Source: Albimonas sp963977235 | Lineage (GTDB): Bacteria > Pseudomonadota > Alphaproteobacteria > Rhodobacterales > Rhodobacteraceae | Direction of reading: 5' to 3' | Length of the DNA: 64,000 nucleotides | NCBI RefSeq assembly: GCF_963977235.1 | Contig: NZ_CAXBOD010000010.1 | Location: 1 to 64,000 of the forward strand | Shown: piece after piece, positions 8,215-18,040 of the stretch | How the letters are laid out: every line of letters begins with the position of its first letter | How positions within the stretch are numbered: position 1 is the first letter of the stretch | Translations under genes and position numbers: made by a program | The notes under the pieces: generated by a model | Databases searched by the model: none | Told to the model about the DNA's origin: nothing | The model's input: only the letters and a program-made list of their open reading frames with translations

Positions 8215-8507
8215 CCCCGGCGATCGCGGTCGTGCTGATGCTGGTCGTCGGCTGGGTTCTGCCGCTGGGCGGGCGCAAGCTGCTGGGCGGGCGCAGGGGC
8301 GTGTGGATCGGGGGCGTCCTGGCGCTGATCGCGACCGTGGGCGTCGCCTGGGTGGTGGGCGAGGGCGTCGCGGCCCTGCGCGAGGGCGACCCGCGCGCGG
8401 AATTCGACAAGGCGTTCAACGCCTGGAAGCTGATGATCCTCTACATCCCCGCGGTCTGCCTGCACCTTGCCCGCCAGGTTCCGCGCGCCGGAGACGCCGA
8501 GCGATGA
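8211..8507 (+). CDS. Small two- to three-helix membrane protein
   Basis: A 98-residue protein whose ATG overlaps the preceding stop (ATGA). Hydrophobic helices are at about residues 3-20 (AIAVVLMLVVGWVLPLG), 31-50 (VWIGGVLALIATVGVAWVVG) and 72-85 (KLMILYIPAVCLHLA), with an acidic/basic loop between the second and third. I do not recognise the family. It is the last gene of the first urease block (ureD-ureA-58aa-ureB-SRPBCC-this), before the inverted cytochrome gene. Coding is supported by tight overlap and hydrophobic periodicity. Confidence 0.65.
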   Translation: MTPAIAVVLMLVVGWVLPLGGRKLLGGRRGVWIGGVLALIATVGVAWVVGEGVAALREGDPRAEFDKAFNAWKLMILYIPAVCLHLARQVPRAGDAER

Positions 8508-8518
8508 CCCTCGCTCCG

Positions 8519-8558
8519 CATACGCGCGCCCCACATACGCGCGCCCCACATACGCGCG
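8519..8558. repeat. 15-bp tandem repeat, 2.7 copies
   Basis: The unit CATACGCGCGCCCCA occurs at 8519-8533 and 8534-8548, then partly at 8549-8558. It lies in the gap between the convergent 98-aa membrane gene and the cytochrome gene. Probably replication slippage; no function seen. Confidence 0.8.
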
Positions 8559-8608
8559 AGGCGCGGGGGCAGGGCCGCCGGGGCGCGGGCGCGCCCCGGC
8601 CGGCGGGC

Positions 8609-9469
8609 TCATTCGGGCAGCGGCAGCGGGGGCAGGGTGCGCAGGTAGGCCACGATCGCCTGCGCGTCCTCGTCGGTCATGTTGGCGTAGTAGGCGTAGC
8701 CCATCGGCGGCAGCATCGGCTTGCCGTCGCGGATCCCCATGCGGATCATCGTGATCAGCTCCTCGTCGCTGCGCCCGGCCAGACCGTCCGCATGCGGCGT
8801 CAGGTTCGAGGAGACCGAGGTTCCCCAGGGCCCGTGGAACTCATTCCCGCCCGAGCCGAGATGGGTCGAGATCATCGGCCCGGCCGGGCCGAGCCGGGTG
8901 TGGCACTCCATGCAATGGGCGACGGGGCCGGCGAGGTATTCGCCGTAGTCGGCGGTCGGCCCGCGCTCGGGCGCGGTCACGCTCTCGACCGGGGGGCCGT
9001 AGCTGGGGGGCAGCGGCAGGTTGTAGACGGACTCGGGCGTCTCGTTCTTCACCGGCGCGACGCTGCGCAGGAAGGCGACGATCGCCTCGAGATCCGCGTC
9101 GCCCAGATCCCGGTAGAACAGGAACGGCATCGGCGGCCCGATCACCGAGCCGTCGGGGCGGATCCCCTCGCGTATGGCGCGCTTGAGCTCGGCGTCCGAC
9201 CAGGCGCCGACGCCGGTCTCGGGGTCGGGGGTGATGTTGGGGGCCCAGGCCTCGAACGCCTCGTTCTTCTCGACCAGGCGGCCGCCCAGCTCCCTGGTCA
9301 TGTCCGGGCCCTGCGGTCCGAAGGGCGTGTGGCAGTTGCCGCAGGCGGCGACCACGCGCACCAGGTATTCGCCGCGCTCGAGCTGGGTTTCGGCCTGCGC
9401 CGCTCCGCCAATGGCCGCCGCGCCGGCGAGGAGCAGCGCCACGCGCGCCGTTGCCTTGCGAAGATCCAA
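8609..9469 (-). CDS. Periplasmic diheme c-type cytochrome
   Basis: A 286-residue exported protein with an N-terminal signal peptide ending near AAQAE. It has two heme c attachment sites, CGNCH at residues 43-47 and CMECH at 186-190, each followed by a c-type domain with distal-Met regions (for example GPPMPFLF and KPMLPPMGYAYYANM). The layout resembles cytochrome subunits that take electrons from periplasmic dehydrogenases, but no dehydrogenase gene is adjacent. The start is TTG at 9469 with AGAGGA upstream. It is inverted relative to the urease genes and separates ureB from ureC, which is unusual. Confidence 0.88.
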   Translation of the reverse strand: MDLRKATARVALLLAGAAAIGGAAQAETQLERGEYLVRVVAACGNCHTPFGPQGPDMTRELGGRLVEKNEAFEAWAPNITPDPETGVGAWSDAELKRAIREGIRPDGSVIGPPMPFLFYRDLGDADLEAIVAFLRSVAPVKNETPESVYNLPLPPSYGPPVESVTAPERGPTADYGEYLAGPVAHCMECHTRLGPAGPMISTHLGSGGNEFHGPWGTSVSSNLTPHADGLAGRSDEELITMIRMGIRDGKPMLPPMGYAYYANMTDEDAQAIVAYLRTLPPLPLPE

Positions 9470-9633
9470 GATGACGTCCTCTCTGCCTCTGCGACAGGCC
9501 CTGCGCCCGTCGGCGAGGCGAAGGTAACGCCGGCCAATTGTTCCGGTCCAGCGCGAACGCGCGCCGGCGGGCCGCGACCTGAACTTTCCCGGGTCCGCGC
9601 CCGGATCCCTCTTTGCAGACCGGAGGCCTGACC

Positions 9634-11332
<1,699 letters not shown>

Positions 11333-11343
<11 letters not shown>

Positions 11344-11833
11344 GGTCGGCGGGCAGGCGCGCGCGCAGCCTGGCGCAGAGCTTGCGCCAGCCCGCCCGCG
11401 ACTCGGTCGAGGACGAGGCCAGCAGGCCGGTGCGCAGGGTGTTCTCGACCAGGTTCACGAAGTCGGCCGGGGCCGCCATGCGGCGATCCTCGTCGTCGTA
11501 GGCGGAATGGAAGCGCACCTGCTCGATCTCGCCGAGGTCGCAGTCGTAGATATAGGTCAGAGTCATCGCCCGGACCCCGACGCGCCGCGGCGTGGGCGGG
11601 GAGTCGTCGAGATCGGGGATCGTCTCGAGCCGGGCGTCGATGTCGCCCACCAGACGCGTCGCGACCAGCACCCGCCCCGCGCTCTCGTCGAGGTAGGCGT
11701 CGTCGAGGGCCACCAGCACGTCGAGGCCGCGCAGGGCGCCGACGTTGGTCCAGGTCTCGACGCCCGACCCGCCGATGACCGGCAGGGTCGTCGCGATCAC
11801 CGCGGCCGTTGCAGCGCGCAAGAGGATCGTCAT
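11333..11833 (-). CDS. Exported protein of unknown function
   Basis: A 166-residue ORF with a putative signal peptide (MTILLRAATAAVIATTLP). The mature part is Asp/Arg-rich with ATRLVGDIDARLETIPDLDD, YIYDCDLGEIEQVRF and a basic C-terminus. I recognise no domain. It is inverted between ureC and ureE, and its stop lies inside the last codons of ureC (11-base convergent overlap). Codon pattern (GC-rich third positions) resembles the neighbours. Confidence 0.6.
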
Positions 11834-12420
11834 GTCAGCCTGTCCTCGGAGCCAGTCGGTGTCGGTTGCAGTCGTTGGGCGCAGTCGTCAATCGTCGTTT
11901 TCTCAAGCCCCCCGAGGGAGGCTCCGGTTCCTGCGCGCGGCGCGCAGCGGCCGGTTTCGGCACGGGACGCGATCCGGGCCGGCAGGCCGATGCGGCCAGC
12001 CGGTCCAACCCGACGCCCGGGCGTCGTCGTGCACGGCAGGAGTAATTCCGCGATACGCCACAATGCTGGGGTCCGCAACCATTTCGCCAAGGTCTTGCCT
12101 TTTGTTGGCCTCGCTCCGTTTCTGCACGATATTCGGAGCGGCCCCGTCGCGGCCGCGCGACCGTTTCCAAAAGATATCATAAGGAACATCAAGGAGTTCC
12201 CGCGCGGCAGAGGCGGCGGGCGATGGCCCGCGGAGGTCGTCTGGAGCGCGCTCAATGTCACAATGCGGCCCGATTTGAGCCATTTTCAGGCCCCGACGGG
12301 GGTCGGCGGGCACCAGACATTCCGCTGGATGGGTTCGGACGCCGGTGCGCGACGTCCTGCCGGGGTTGCGCCGGGGGCGGGGATCGGGCCGGATGGCCCA
12401 GTCGACACGGGAAGGACCCC
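11834..12420. other. 587-base gap in the urease cluster, possible gene remnant
   Basis: A gap between the inverted exported-protein gene and ureE. Around 12040-12220 the sequence is distinctly less GC-rich than the rest of the window. On the minus strand at 12082-12020 a short reading frame begins MVADPSIVAYRGITPAVHDD, which looks like the N-terminus of a gamma-carbonic-anhydrase (hexapeptide-repeat) protein. It then loses similarity in all frames, so it could be a decayed gene. A promoter for ureE must lie at its right end. No complete gene is supported. Confidence 0.35.
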
Positions 12421-12936
12421 ATGACCCAGCCCTCCGCTCCCCCGCCCCGGGCGCTGACGCTCGAACCGCTAGCCGGGCCCGCGGCCGACAGCCTGTCGCT
12501 GCCCTATGAGGGGCGCTGGCGCCGCCGGGGCCTGCTGACCACGGATGGCGGCGAGGAGATCCTGCTCGACCTCGCCGAGGCGACGGAGCTGGCCGAGGGC
12601 CTTGCCCTGACGCTGGGCGACGGCCGCCGTGTGGCCCTGCGCGCCGCGCCCGAGCCCCTGGCCGAGGCGCGGGCGAGGGACGCCCGCGGGCTCGCCCGGC
12701 TCGCCTGGCACATCGGCAACCGGCACACCCCCTGCGAGGTGCAGGAGGGCCGCCTGCTGATCCGCCGCGACCACGTGCTCGAACACATGCTCGAGCATCT
12801 GGGCGCCGCGGTCGCGCATGTGGAGGAGCCCTTCCGCCCCGAGGGCGGCGCCTACGGTCACGGCCGCACCCATGGCCACGCCCACGGCCACGACCCCCAC
12901 CACGACCCGGACGCGCACTTGAGGGACCCCGCATGA
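12421..12936 (+). CDS. ureE: Urease accessory protein UreE (nickel chaperone)
   Basis: A 171-residue UreE. The N-terminal peptide-binding domain is followed by the metal-binding domain with ARLAWHIGNRHTPCEV and DHVLEHMLEHLGA, and a His-rich tail (GHGRTHGHAHGHDPHHD) that binds additional Ni(II). It delivers nickel to UreG for insertion into UreC. An AAGGA site precedes the ATG at 12421. Its last bases overlap the yrhK-like start (ATGA). It begins the third urease block. Confidence 0.94.
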   Translation: MTQPSAPPPRALTLEPLAGPAADSLSLPYEGRWRRRGLLTTDGGEEILLDLAEATELAEGLALTLGDGRRVALRAAPEPLAEARARDARGLARLAWHIGNRHTPCEVQEGRLLIRRDHVLEHMLEHLGAAVAHVEEPFRPEGGAYGHGRTHGHAHGHDPHHDPDAHLRDPA

Positions 12937-13319
12937 GATTGTTCGAGCCGGGCGCGAAACACCGCTCCGAGGGCACGCGCCGCCTCTTCGCCGCTTACGA
13001 GATCCTCTATACCTGCGTCGATTTCGGCGCGGCGCTGGCGTTCGTCATCGGCTCGGTGATGTTCTTCTCCGAGGCGTGGCTGACCGCCGGCACCTGGCTG
13101 TTCCTGATCGGCTCGATCCTGTTTGCCGTGAAGCCCACGATCCGCCTGGTGCGCGAAGTCCACCTCTACCGCGAGGGACGCGCAGAGGATGTCGCCGCCC
13201 GACTGCGGGGCGAGACCAGCCCCGGCCGACCGCGAGGCGAGGAAAGCGCCCCCCCGCGGGACGGGGACAGCGCGCCCCTCCGGGGCGGGGACAGCCGCGC
13301 CCTGCGGGGCGAGACATGA
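12933..13319 (+). CDS. YrhK-like membrane protein within the urease operon
   Basis: A 128-residue protein with two membrane helices: YEILYTCVDFGAALAFVIGS and a second LTAGTWLFLIGSILFAVKP, both matching the YrhK-like domain. A short cytoplasmic region RLVREVHLY follows. The last 35 residues are a low-complexity Arg/Gly/Pro/Asp tail made from a degenerate DNA repeat. Its ATG overlaps the ureE stop and its own stop overlaps the ureF start, so it is translationally coupled to both. Function of YrhK domains is unknown; a link to nickel or urea handling is inference from position only. Confidence 0.8.
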   Translation: MRLFEPGAKHRSEGTRRLFAAYEILYTCVDFGAALAFVIGSVMFFSEAWLTAGTWLFLIGSILFAVKPTIRLVREVHLYREGRAEDVAARLRGETSPGRPRGEESAPPRDGDSAPLRGGDSRALRGET

Positions 13320-13957
13320 GCCTCGATGCGCGCGGCGCCCTGCTGCTGGCGAGCTGGCTGTCGCCCGCCTATCCCGTCGGCGCCTTCGCCTATTCCCACG
13401 GGCTCGAGCAGGCGGCCGAGGCCGGCCTCCTGCCCGACGCCCCCGCCCTGAAGGCGTGGCTGACGGCGATCCTGCGCCAGGGCGCCGGCCGCTCGGACGC
13501 GGTGCTGCTGGCCGCGGCCTGGCGCGACCCCGACGACCCCGCCCCGGCCGAGCTCGCCGCGGCCCTCCAGCCCTCGGCCGAGCGGGCGCTCGAGGCGACG
13601 GCCCAGGGCGCGGCCTTCGCCATGACCACGAAGGCGGTGCGCGGACATTCGGGCGAGGCCGCGGCCCTGCCGGTGGCGCTCGGCCGCGCGGCCCGGCGCG
13701 AGGGCCTGCCGCTCGAAGAGACCGCCGCGGCCTTCCTGCACGCCTTCGTCTCGAACCTGGTCTCGGCCGCGATCCGGCTGTCGGTGCTGGGCCAGACCGA
13801 GGGCCAGGCGGTGATCGCGGCGCTGGCTCCGATCTGCGAGGCGGTCGCGGTCGAGGCGCTGGCCGCCGACCCCGACGACCTCGGCGGCGCCTGTCTCGCC
13901 GTCGACCTGTCCTGCATGTTCCACGAAACCCAGACGACGAGGCTGTTCCGCTCGTGA
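13316..13957 (+). CDS. ureF: Urease accessory protein UreF
   Basis: A 213-residue UreF: ASWLSPAYPVGAFAYSHGLE at the N-terminus is the family signature. A helical body follows, with FLHAFVSNLVSAAIRL and a C-terminal DLSCMFHETQTTRLFRS tail that in homologues contacts UreD and UreG. UreF acts as a GTPase-gating factor in nickel insertion. It starts at the ATG overlapping the yrhK-like stop and overlaps ureG by GTGA. Confidence 0.94.
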   Translation: MSLDARGALLLASWLSPAYPVGAFAYSHGLEQAAEAGLLPDAPALKAWLTAILRQGAGRSDAVLLAAAWRDPDDPAPAELAAALQPSAERALEATAQGAAFAMTTKAVRGHSGEAAALPVALGRAARREGLPLEETAAAFLHAFVSNLVSAAIRLSVLGQTEGQAVIAALAPICEAVAVEALAADPDDLGGACLAVDLSCMFHETQTTRLFRS

Positions 13958-14589
13958 CCCTCCAGACATCTCCCCATGGCCCGCTTCGCGTGGGCATCGG
14001 CGGCCCGGTGGGGGCGGGCAAGACCTCGCTGACCGCGGCGCTGTGCCGGGCGCTGGCCCACCGGCTGTCGATGGCGGTGATCACCAACGACATCTACACG
14101 CGCGAGGACGCCGACGCGCTGACCCGGATGCAGGTGCTGAGCGCGGACCGCATCCGCGGGGTCGAGACCGGCGGCTGCCCGCACACCGCGATCCGCGAGG
14201 ACGCCTCTATCAACCTCGCCGCGGTGGCCGACCTGCGGGGGGCCTTCCCCGACCTCGACCTGGTGGTGATCGAGAGCGGGGGCGACAACCTGGCGGCCAC
14301 CTTCAGCCCGGAGCTCGCCGACCTGACGATCTACGTGATCGACACCTGCGCGGGCGAGGAGATCCCGCGCAAGGGGGGGCCGGCCATCACCCGTTCTGAC
14401 CTGCTGGTGATCAACAAGGTCGAGCTCGCGCCCTACGTGGGCGTGAACCTCGAGGTGATGCGCGCGGACGCCGAGCGGATGCGCCGCGGCCTGCCTTTCG
14501 TGATGGCCAATGTCGGCAAGGGCGACGGGGTGGACGAGATCGTGGCGTTCCTCACGCGCCAGGGCGGGCTGAGCCTCGCCGCGGCCTGA
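13954..14589 (+). CDS. ureG: Urease accessory GTPase UreG
   Basis: A 211-residue SIMIBI-class GTPase. The P-loop GGPVGAGKTSL is near residue 18, VITNDIYTREDAD follows, and the metal-binding Cys-Pro-His motif GGCPHTAIREDASIN is intact. ESGGDNLAATFSPEL and NKVELAPYVG (guanine specificity) complete the family set. GTP hydrolysis drives nickel transfer to urease. The start is GTG inside the ureF stop. This is the last gene of the third urease block; the following gene is on the other strand. Confidence 0.96.
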   Translation: MTLQTSPHGPLRVGIGGPVGAGKTSLTAALCRALAHRLSMAVITNDIYTREDADALTRMQVLSADRIRGVETGGCPHTAIREDASINLAAVADLRGAFPDLDLVVIESGGDNLAATFSPELADLTIYVIDTCAGEEIPRKGGPAITRSDLLVINKVELAPYVGVNLEVMRADAERMRRGLPFVMANVGKGDGVDEIVAFLTRQGGLSLAAA

Positions 14590-14598
14590 GGGGCCGGC

Positions 14599-15777
14599 TC
14601 AGTCCATCGACCGCCCCCAGGCGTGGCCGAACTGGATGTAGACGGTCGAGCCTTCCTCGCCGAACGCGAGATCGAGGCCCATGTCGAGCCCCAGCTTGCG
14701 CGCGATGCGGTAGCGCAGGCCCACGCCCCCCGCCGGCACGGTGGCCTCCGAGCCCGAGAGGATCGAGCCCGATCGCTGCGCATGACCGACGCCCGCAAAG
14801 CCCAGCACCGCCCAGCGATCGGACACCTGGCGGCGCAGCTCGACCTCGAGCGAGGCCACACGGTCGCCGGTGTAGCGGCCATAGGAGACGCCGCGCAGGT
14901 CCACCCCCGGCTCCATGAAGAAGGGCGCGTCGCCGAAGGTCGCGGCAAGCGAGATCAGCGCGCCGGCCGTCCACTCGCCCCGGCTTTCGAACCCCGCCGC
15001 GGTCATCGTCAGGGAGGAGAAGTCGCGGTCCGAGCCCAGCGCGGCGCTGTAGGTCAGCGCCTCGGCGATGGCGTTGACGCCCGAGGTGGGGGTCAGCGGG
15101 TTGTCGCGGTCGTCGTAGTGCAGCGACCCGCCGAGCGCGAGCAGGTCGGTGGTCCGCCCCAGCAGCGGATCGCGCCGCGGGAACAGGCCCGAAAGATCCG
15201 CGGCCACGTCGTTGGAGCGCCAGCTGACCGAGGGCCCCACCGAGACCGCCCCGCCGCCCAGCCGGTAATGCGCCCGACCGCCCACGTAGGTGATGGTGTT
15301 GTCATAGGCCAGCGAGTAGTCCCGCCCCCCCGGATAGAGGTTCAGGATCGCCAGCCCGTGCGCCGCCGCGGCGCTGTAGAGCAGGTCGCCCCCCAGGAAG
15401 CTGCCCGAGTGCAGCGCCCCGTAGCCGTTCGAGCCGTTGCCGGTGACCGCGGCGCCCAGGATGGTCCGCTCCGGCGGGCGGTCTGCCCCGCGCATCTGCA
15501 CGAAATAGCCCACCAGCCCGAGGCCGCCGTCCACCGCCGGCTCGGTGATGAGCACCGGGGCGGGCACGAATCCTCCTCGCGCCAGCAGGCCCGAAAGATC
15601 CGGCGCCCCGTCCTGCGGATCGAAGAACAGGTCGCGCCAGCCGCGCTCGGTGGCGTCGGTCTCGGCGCCGGTCTCTGGCGCGGCCTGCTGGGCCTGCTGG
15701 GCCTGCTGGGCCTGCGCGGACAGGGCGGGGACTGCGGCGGCAAGCGCGAGGATCGCGAGGCGTCGGCGAAGGCGCAT
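14599..15777 (-). CDS. Outer-membrane beta-barrel protein, Omp85/BamA C-terminal-like
   Basis: A 392-residue exported protein. The signal peptide (LAILALAAAVPALSAQA) is followed by a Gln/Ala repeat (QQAQQAQQA), then alternating beta-strand sequence with GGSLHYDDRDNPLTPTSG, a typical motif of the Omp85/surface-antigen barrel, and RGVSYGRYTGDRVASLEVELR. It ends in a strand with a hydrophobic/charged alternation. No POTRA domains are present, so it is a barrel-only family member rather than BamA itself. The ATG at 15777 has GGAGAT upstream. It is convergent with ureG, separated by only 9 bases. Confidence 0.78.
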   Translation of the reverse strand: MRLRRRLAILALAAAVPALSAQAQQAQQAQQAAPETGAETDATERGWRDLFFDPQDGAPDLSGLLARGGFVPAPVLITEPAVDGGLGLVGYFVQMRGADRPPERTILGAAVTGNGSNGYGALHSGSFLGGDLLYSAAAAHGLAILNLYPGGRDYSLAYDNTITYVGGRAHYRLGGGAVSVGPSVSWRSNDVAADLSGLFPRRDPLLGRTTDLLALGGSLHYDDRDNPLTPTSGVNAIAEALTYSAALGSDRDFSSLTMTAAGFESRGEWTAGALISLAATFGDAPFFMEPGVDLRGVSYGRYTGDRVASLEVELRRQVSDRWAVLGFAGVGHAQRSGSILSGSEATVPAGGVGLRYRIARKLGLDMGLDLAFGEEGSTVYIQFGHAWGRSMD

Positions 15778-15916
15778 GGGGGCGGGGATCTCCACCGGGA
15801 GCCAGGGATCCGGGCAGAGTACGGGCGGCGGCGGATTCGCGCCACCCGCGCGCCACCCGTGGCCACCCGCGCGGCAGTCGCGCGGGCGGCCGCGCCGGGG
15901 AGGCGGAAACGCGAAA

Positions 15917-15938
15917 GGGCGGCCTCGAAAGGCCGCCC
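15917..15938 (-). terminator. Intrinsic terminator of speD
   Basis: A perfect 9-bp stem GGGCGGCCT/AGGCCGCCC with a CGAA tetraloop. In the leftward transcript it is followed by UUUCGCGUUUCC. It lies 40 bases past the speD stop and upstream of the outer-membrane gene, so it separates the two units. Confidence 0.75.
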
Positions 15939-15977
15939 ATTTCAGGTCTGACGTGTCAGGTCAGGCGGGGGGCCGGC

Positions 15978-16496
15978 TCACAGCCGGTCCGCCACCACCT
16001 CCTCGCCGCGGAGCAGTTCCTTGACGCGAACGTCGCCGGCGGCGAACGCCTCGCGCAGGACCTCGACGGCCTTCCACGGCTGCGCGTCGCCGCACATGAA
16101 CACGTCGAAGGCGCCGTAGCCGATCTCCGGCCAGGTGTGGACCGAGATGTGGCTCTCGGCCAGCACCGCGACCCCGCTCACGCCCTGGGGCGAGAACTTG
16201 TGGGTGTGGATGTGCAGCAGCGTCGCGCCGCAGGTGTCTACGCAGTCGCGGAACGCCTGTTCGATGCGCGCCTGATCGTCCAGACCCTCGCCGTCGACCA
16301 CCTCGATGATCAGGTGAGTGCCTGCGAAGATCTTGCCGTCGCGGCGAATGAAGTGATCGTCCCGCGACTCGTCGAAGATGTCCCGAACGGGGACTTCGGC
16401 GTAAATGTCGGCCTTACGGCCGCTCGTGTGAGCTTCCTCATGGGTGGCGCCTGTCTCCAGGTCGATCCCCAGTCGGAAGAGGCTGCCGTCGTGCAT
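15978..16496 (-). CDS. speD: S-adenosylmethionine decarboxylase proenzyme
   Basis: A 172-residue prokaryotic AdoMetDC. The self-cleavage site lies in LAESHISVHTWPE, where cleavage before the Ser yields the pyruvoyl cofactor. GATLLHIHTHKFSPQGVSG and the GYGAFDVFMCG segment supply conserved His and Cys active-site residues. It makes decarboxylated SAM for spermidine synthesis; no speE-like gene is present here. I chose the ATG at 16496 because GGGGAG precedes it and the family similarity begins shortly after. It is longer than the roughly 120-residue Bacillus type, with an extended N-terminus. Confidence 0.92.
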   Translation of the reverse strand: MHDGSLFRLGIDLETGATHEEAHTSGRKADIYAEVPVRDIFDESRDDHFIRRDGKIFAGTHLIIEVVDGEGLDDQARIEQAFRDCVDTCGATLLHIHTHKFSPQGVSGVAVLAESHISVHTWPEIGYGAFDVFMCGDAQPWKAVEVLREAFAAGDVRVKELLRGEEVVADRL

Positions 16497-16856
16497 GACG
16501 TAGTCTCCCCTACCAGCAGGTCTAACCCAGCGGCCCCTTAGCGCCCCCCCTGTGACTCGGCCGCGGTCTGTAACCGGCGGCGGCCCTGGTCGAGGTTGGG
16601 ATCGGCGACCCTGTGGAGGGGGGACATACTGATTCAGGCCCCCCCGATCAAGGATCGATTTACGAATTCCGACATCGCAGGGCGCTTCCAGACCGGACGC
16701 CCTTCTCATTGGCGCCGCTGCGCAATTTCCAGACAGCCCGAGAGGTTTGCGCGCAAGCTTCGGTCGCGGCCTTCGCAGGCGCCGCATTCGCCGCAGGGCG
16801 CGAACCCAGGGCGGCGGCGGCGCTCGGCCCTCGTCCGGGGCGTGCCGGAGCGCGAG
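16497..16856. other. speD upstream region
   Basis: 360 bases between speD and the end of the DMT transporter gene, both leftward. It includes a less GC-rich stretch (16630-16680) and a perfect palindrome TTGCGCGCAA at 16747-16756. It must contain the speD promoter, but I cannot fix its elements. No gene seen. Confidence 0.4.
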
Positions 16857-17978
16857 TCAGCTCTCGTCGCGGGCGGCGGCCAGGGCCCGGCGTTCGCGCG
16901 CGACGGCGCGCTCGCGGTAGGCGATGTAGAGGGTCGAGGCGATGATCACCCCGCCCCCCACCAGGGTGGGCGTGTCGGGAACCTCGTCGAAGATCGCCCA
17001 GGCGGCCGCCGCGATCAGCACCAGGCGTCCGTAGGTGATCACCCCCATCACCGAGGCGTCGCCGTGCCGGTAGGCCTGCAGGTCGCCCACGTTGCGCGCG
17101 GCCGAGGTGGCGACCAGCAGGGCAAGAAGGCTCCATCCGCCGGCGCCGGTGGGCAGTTCCCACACCGGCAGGGCGATGGGCAGGGCGATCAGCAGCATCA
17201 GACCGTTGGCCGACACGAAGGCTGCCGACGGCCCGTCCGCCGCCGCGATCCCGCGCGAGAGCGCCAGGGCCAGCGCGAAGAGGACCGCGGCCAGCAGCGC
17301 CGAGAGCATCGCCCAGTCCAGCCCCGCAGGCGTGGGGCGCAGGATGATCAGCGCCCCCGCGAAGCCCGCCGCCACCGCCGCCCAGCGGCGCGGGCCGACC
17401 CGTTCGCCATTCAGGGGCACGGCCAGCAGGGTGGCGAAGATCGGGGCGGTGAACGACAGGACCGTGGCGGTCGAGAGGTTGAGGTTGGAGATCGCGTAGA
17501 ACCCGAACTGGGTCGAGACCGCGATCAGCCCGCCGCGCACCAGGTGCAGCCTGGGGTTCGAGAACCGCAGGCTGCGCCGGAACCGGGGCGAGAGCAGCAT
17601 CGCGCCCACGCAGGCCATGATCCCCAGCGAGCGCAGCAGCACCGTCATGCGGCTGTCGAGCCCCTCGGCCATGCCGCGCACGGCCAGCACCATCGCCGAG
17701 GCGGTGACCACCGACATCAGCATCCAGGCGCCGCCCAGCGCGTTGTCGGGCCGCGGCGGGGCGGCGGTCTCGGCCGGGGAGGCTTCGCCGACAGGGGGCG
17801 CCGGGGCGATTTCGCGGGGGTCGAAGGGAGCCTGGGGCAAGAGGCGGGGGATCCGGACTGACGTGGGGGCTGCGGAGGCGCTGCGAAGAGTGGCGTCGGC
17901 GGGGAACGGGGCGCTTTGGAGAGGTCGCGGACGATGCGCCCGTATCGCGAACCTGCCGGTCGACAGGATGCGGTTCAA
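16857..17978 (-). CDS. DMT-superfamily (EamA) transporter
   Basis: A membrane protein of up to 373 residues with ten predicted helices from about residue 84 (AWMLMSVVTASAMVLAV) to IIASTLYIAYRER near the C-terminus, arranged as two EamA repeats. The motif TATVLSFTAPIFATLLAVPL and the late GVITYGRLVLIAAAAWAIFDEVP are typical of drug/metabolite exporters. The first 80 residues are Pro/Ala-rich and not family-like; the true start may lie further in, but no internal ATG occurs before the first helix, so I keep 17978. Substrate unknown. It is divergent from the TPR gene. Confidence 0.82.
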   Translation of the reverse strand: MNRILSTGRFAIRAHRPRPLQSAPFPADATLRSASAAPTSVRIPRLLPQAPFDPREIAPAPPVGEASPAETAAPPRPDNALGGAWMLMSVVTASAMVLAVRGMAEGLDSRMTVLLRSLGIMACVGAMLLSPRFRRSLRFSNPRLHLVRGGLIAVSTQFGFYAISNLNLSTATVLSFTAPIFATLLAVPLNGERVGPRRWAAVAAGFAGALIILRPTPAGLDWAMLSALLAAVLFALALALSRGIAAADGPSAAFVSANGLMLLIALPIALPVWELPTGAGGWSLLALLVATSAARNVGDLQAYRHGDASVMGVITYGRLVLIAAAAWAIFDEVPDTPTLVGGGVIIASTLYIAYRERAVARERRALAAARDES

Positions 17979-18040
17979 GCCGGCGCGAGGTCGCGGCCGC
18001 GCGCCTTTTTCCCGCCTAGGTCCTCGGGCATCGTCGCCGC

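Noticed and set aside
7756..8507. Nickel transporter (HupE/UreJ) in the urease block
   Set aside because: The SRPBCC-like sequence and the 98-residue membrane protein lack the HxxxxDH-type motifs and the six helices of HupE/UreJ.
12062..12182. Small + ORF beginning MLGSATISPRSC
   Set aside because: No ribosome site or recognisable family; located in the possible gene remnant and more likely chance.
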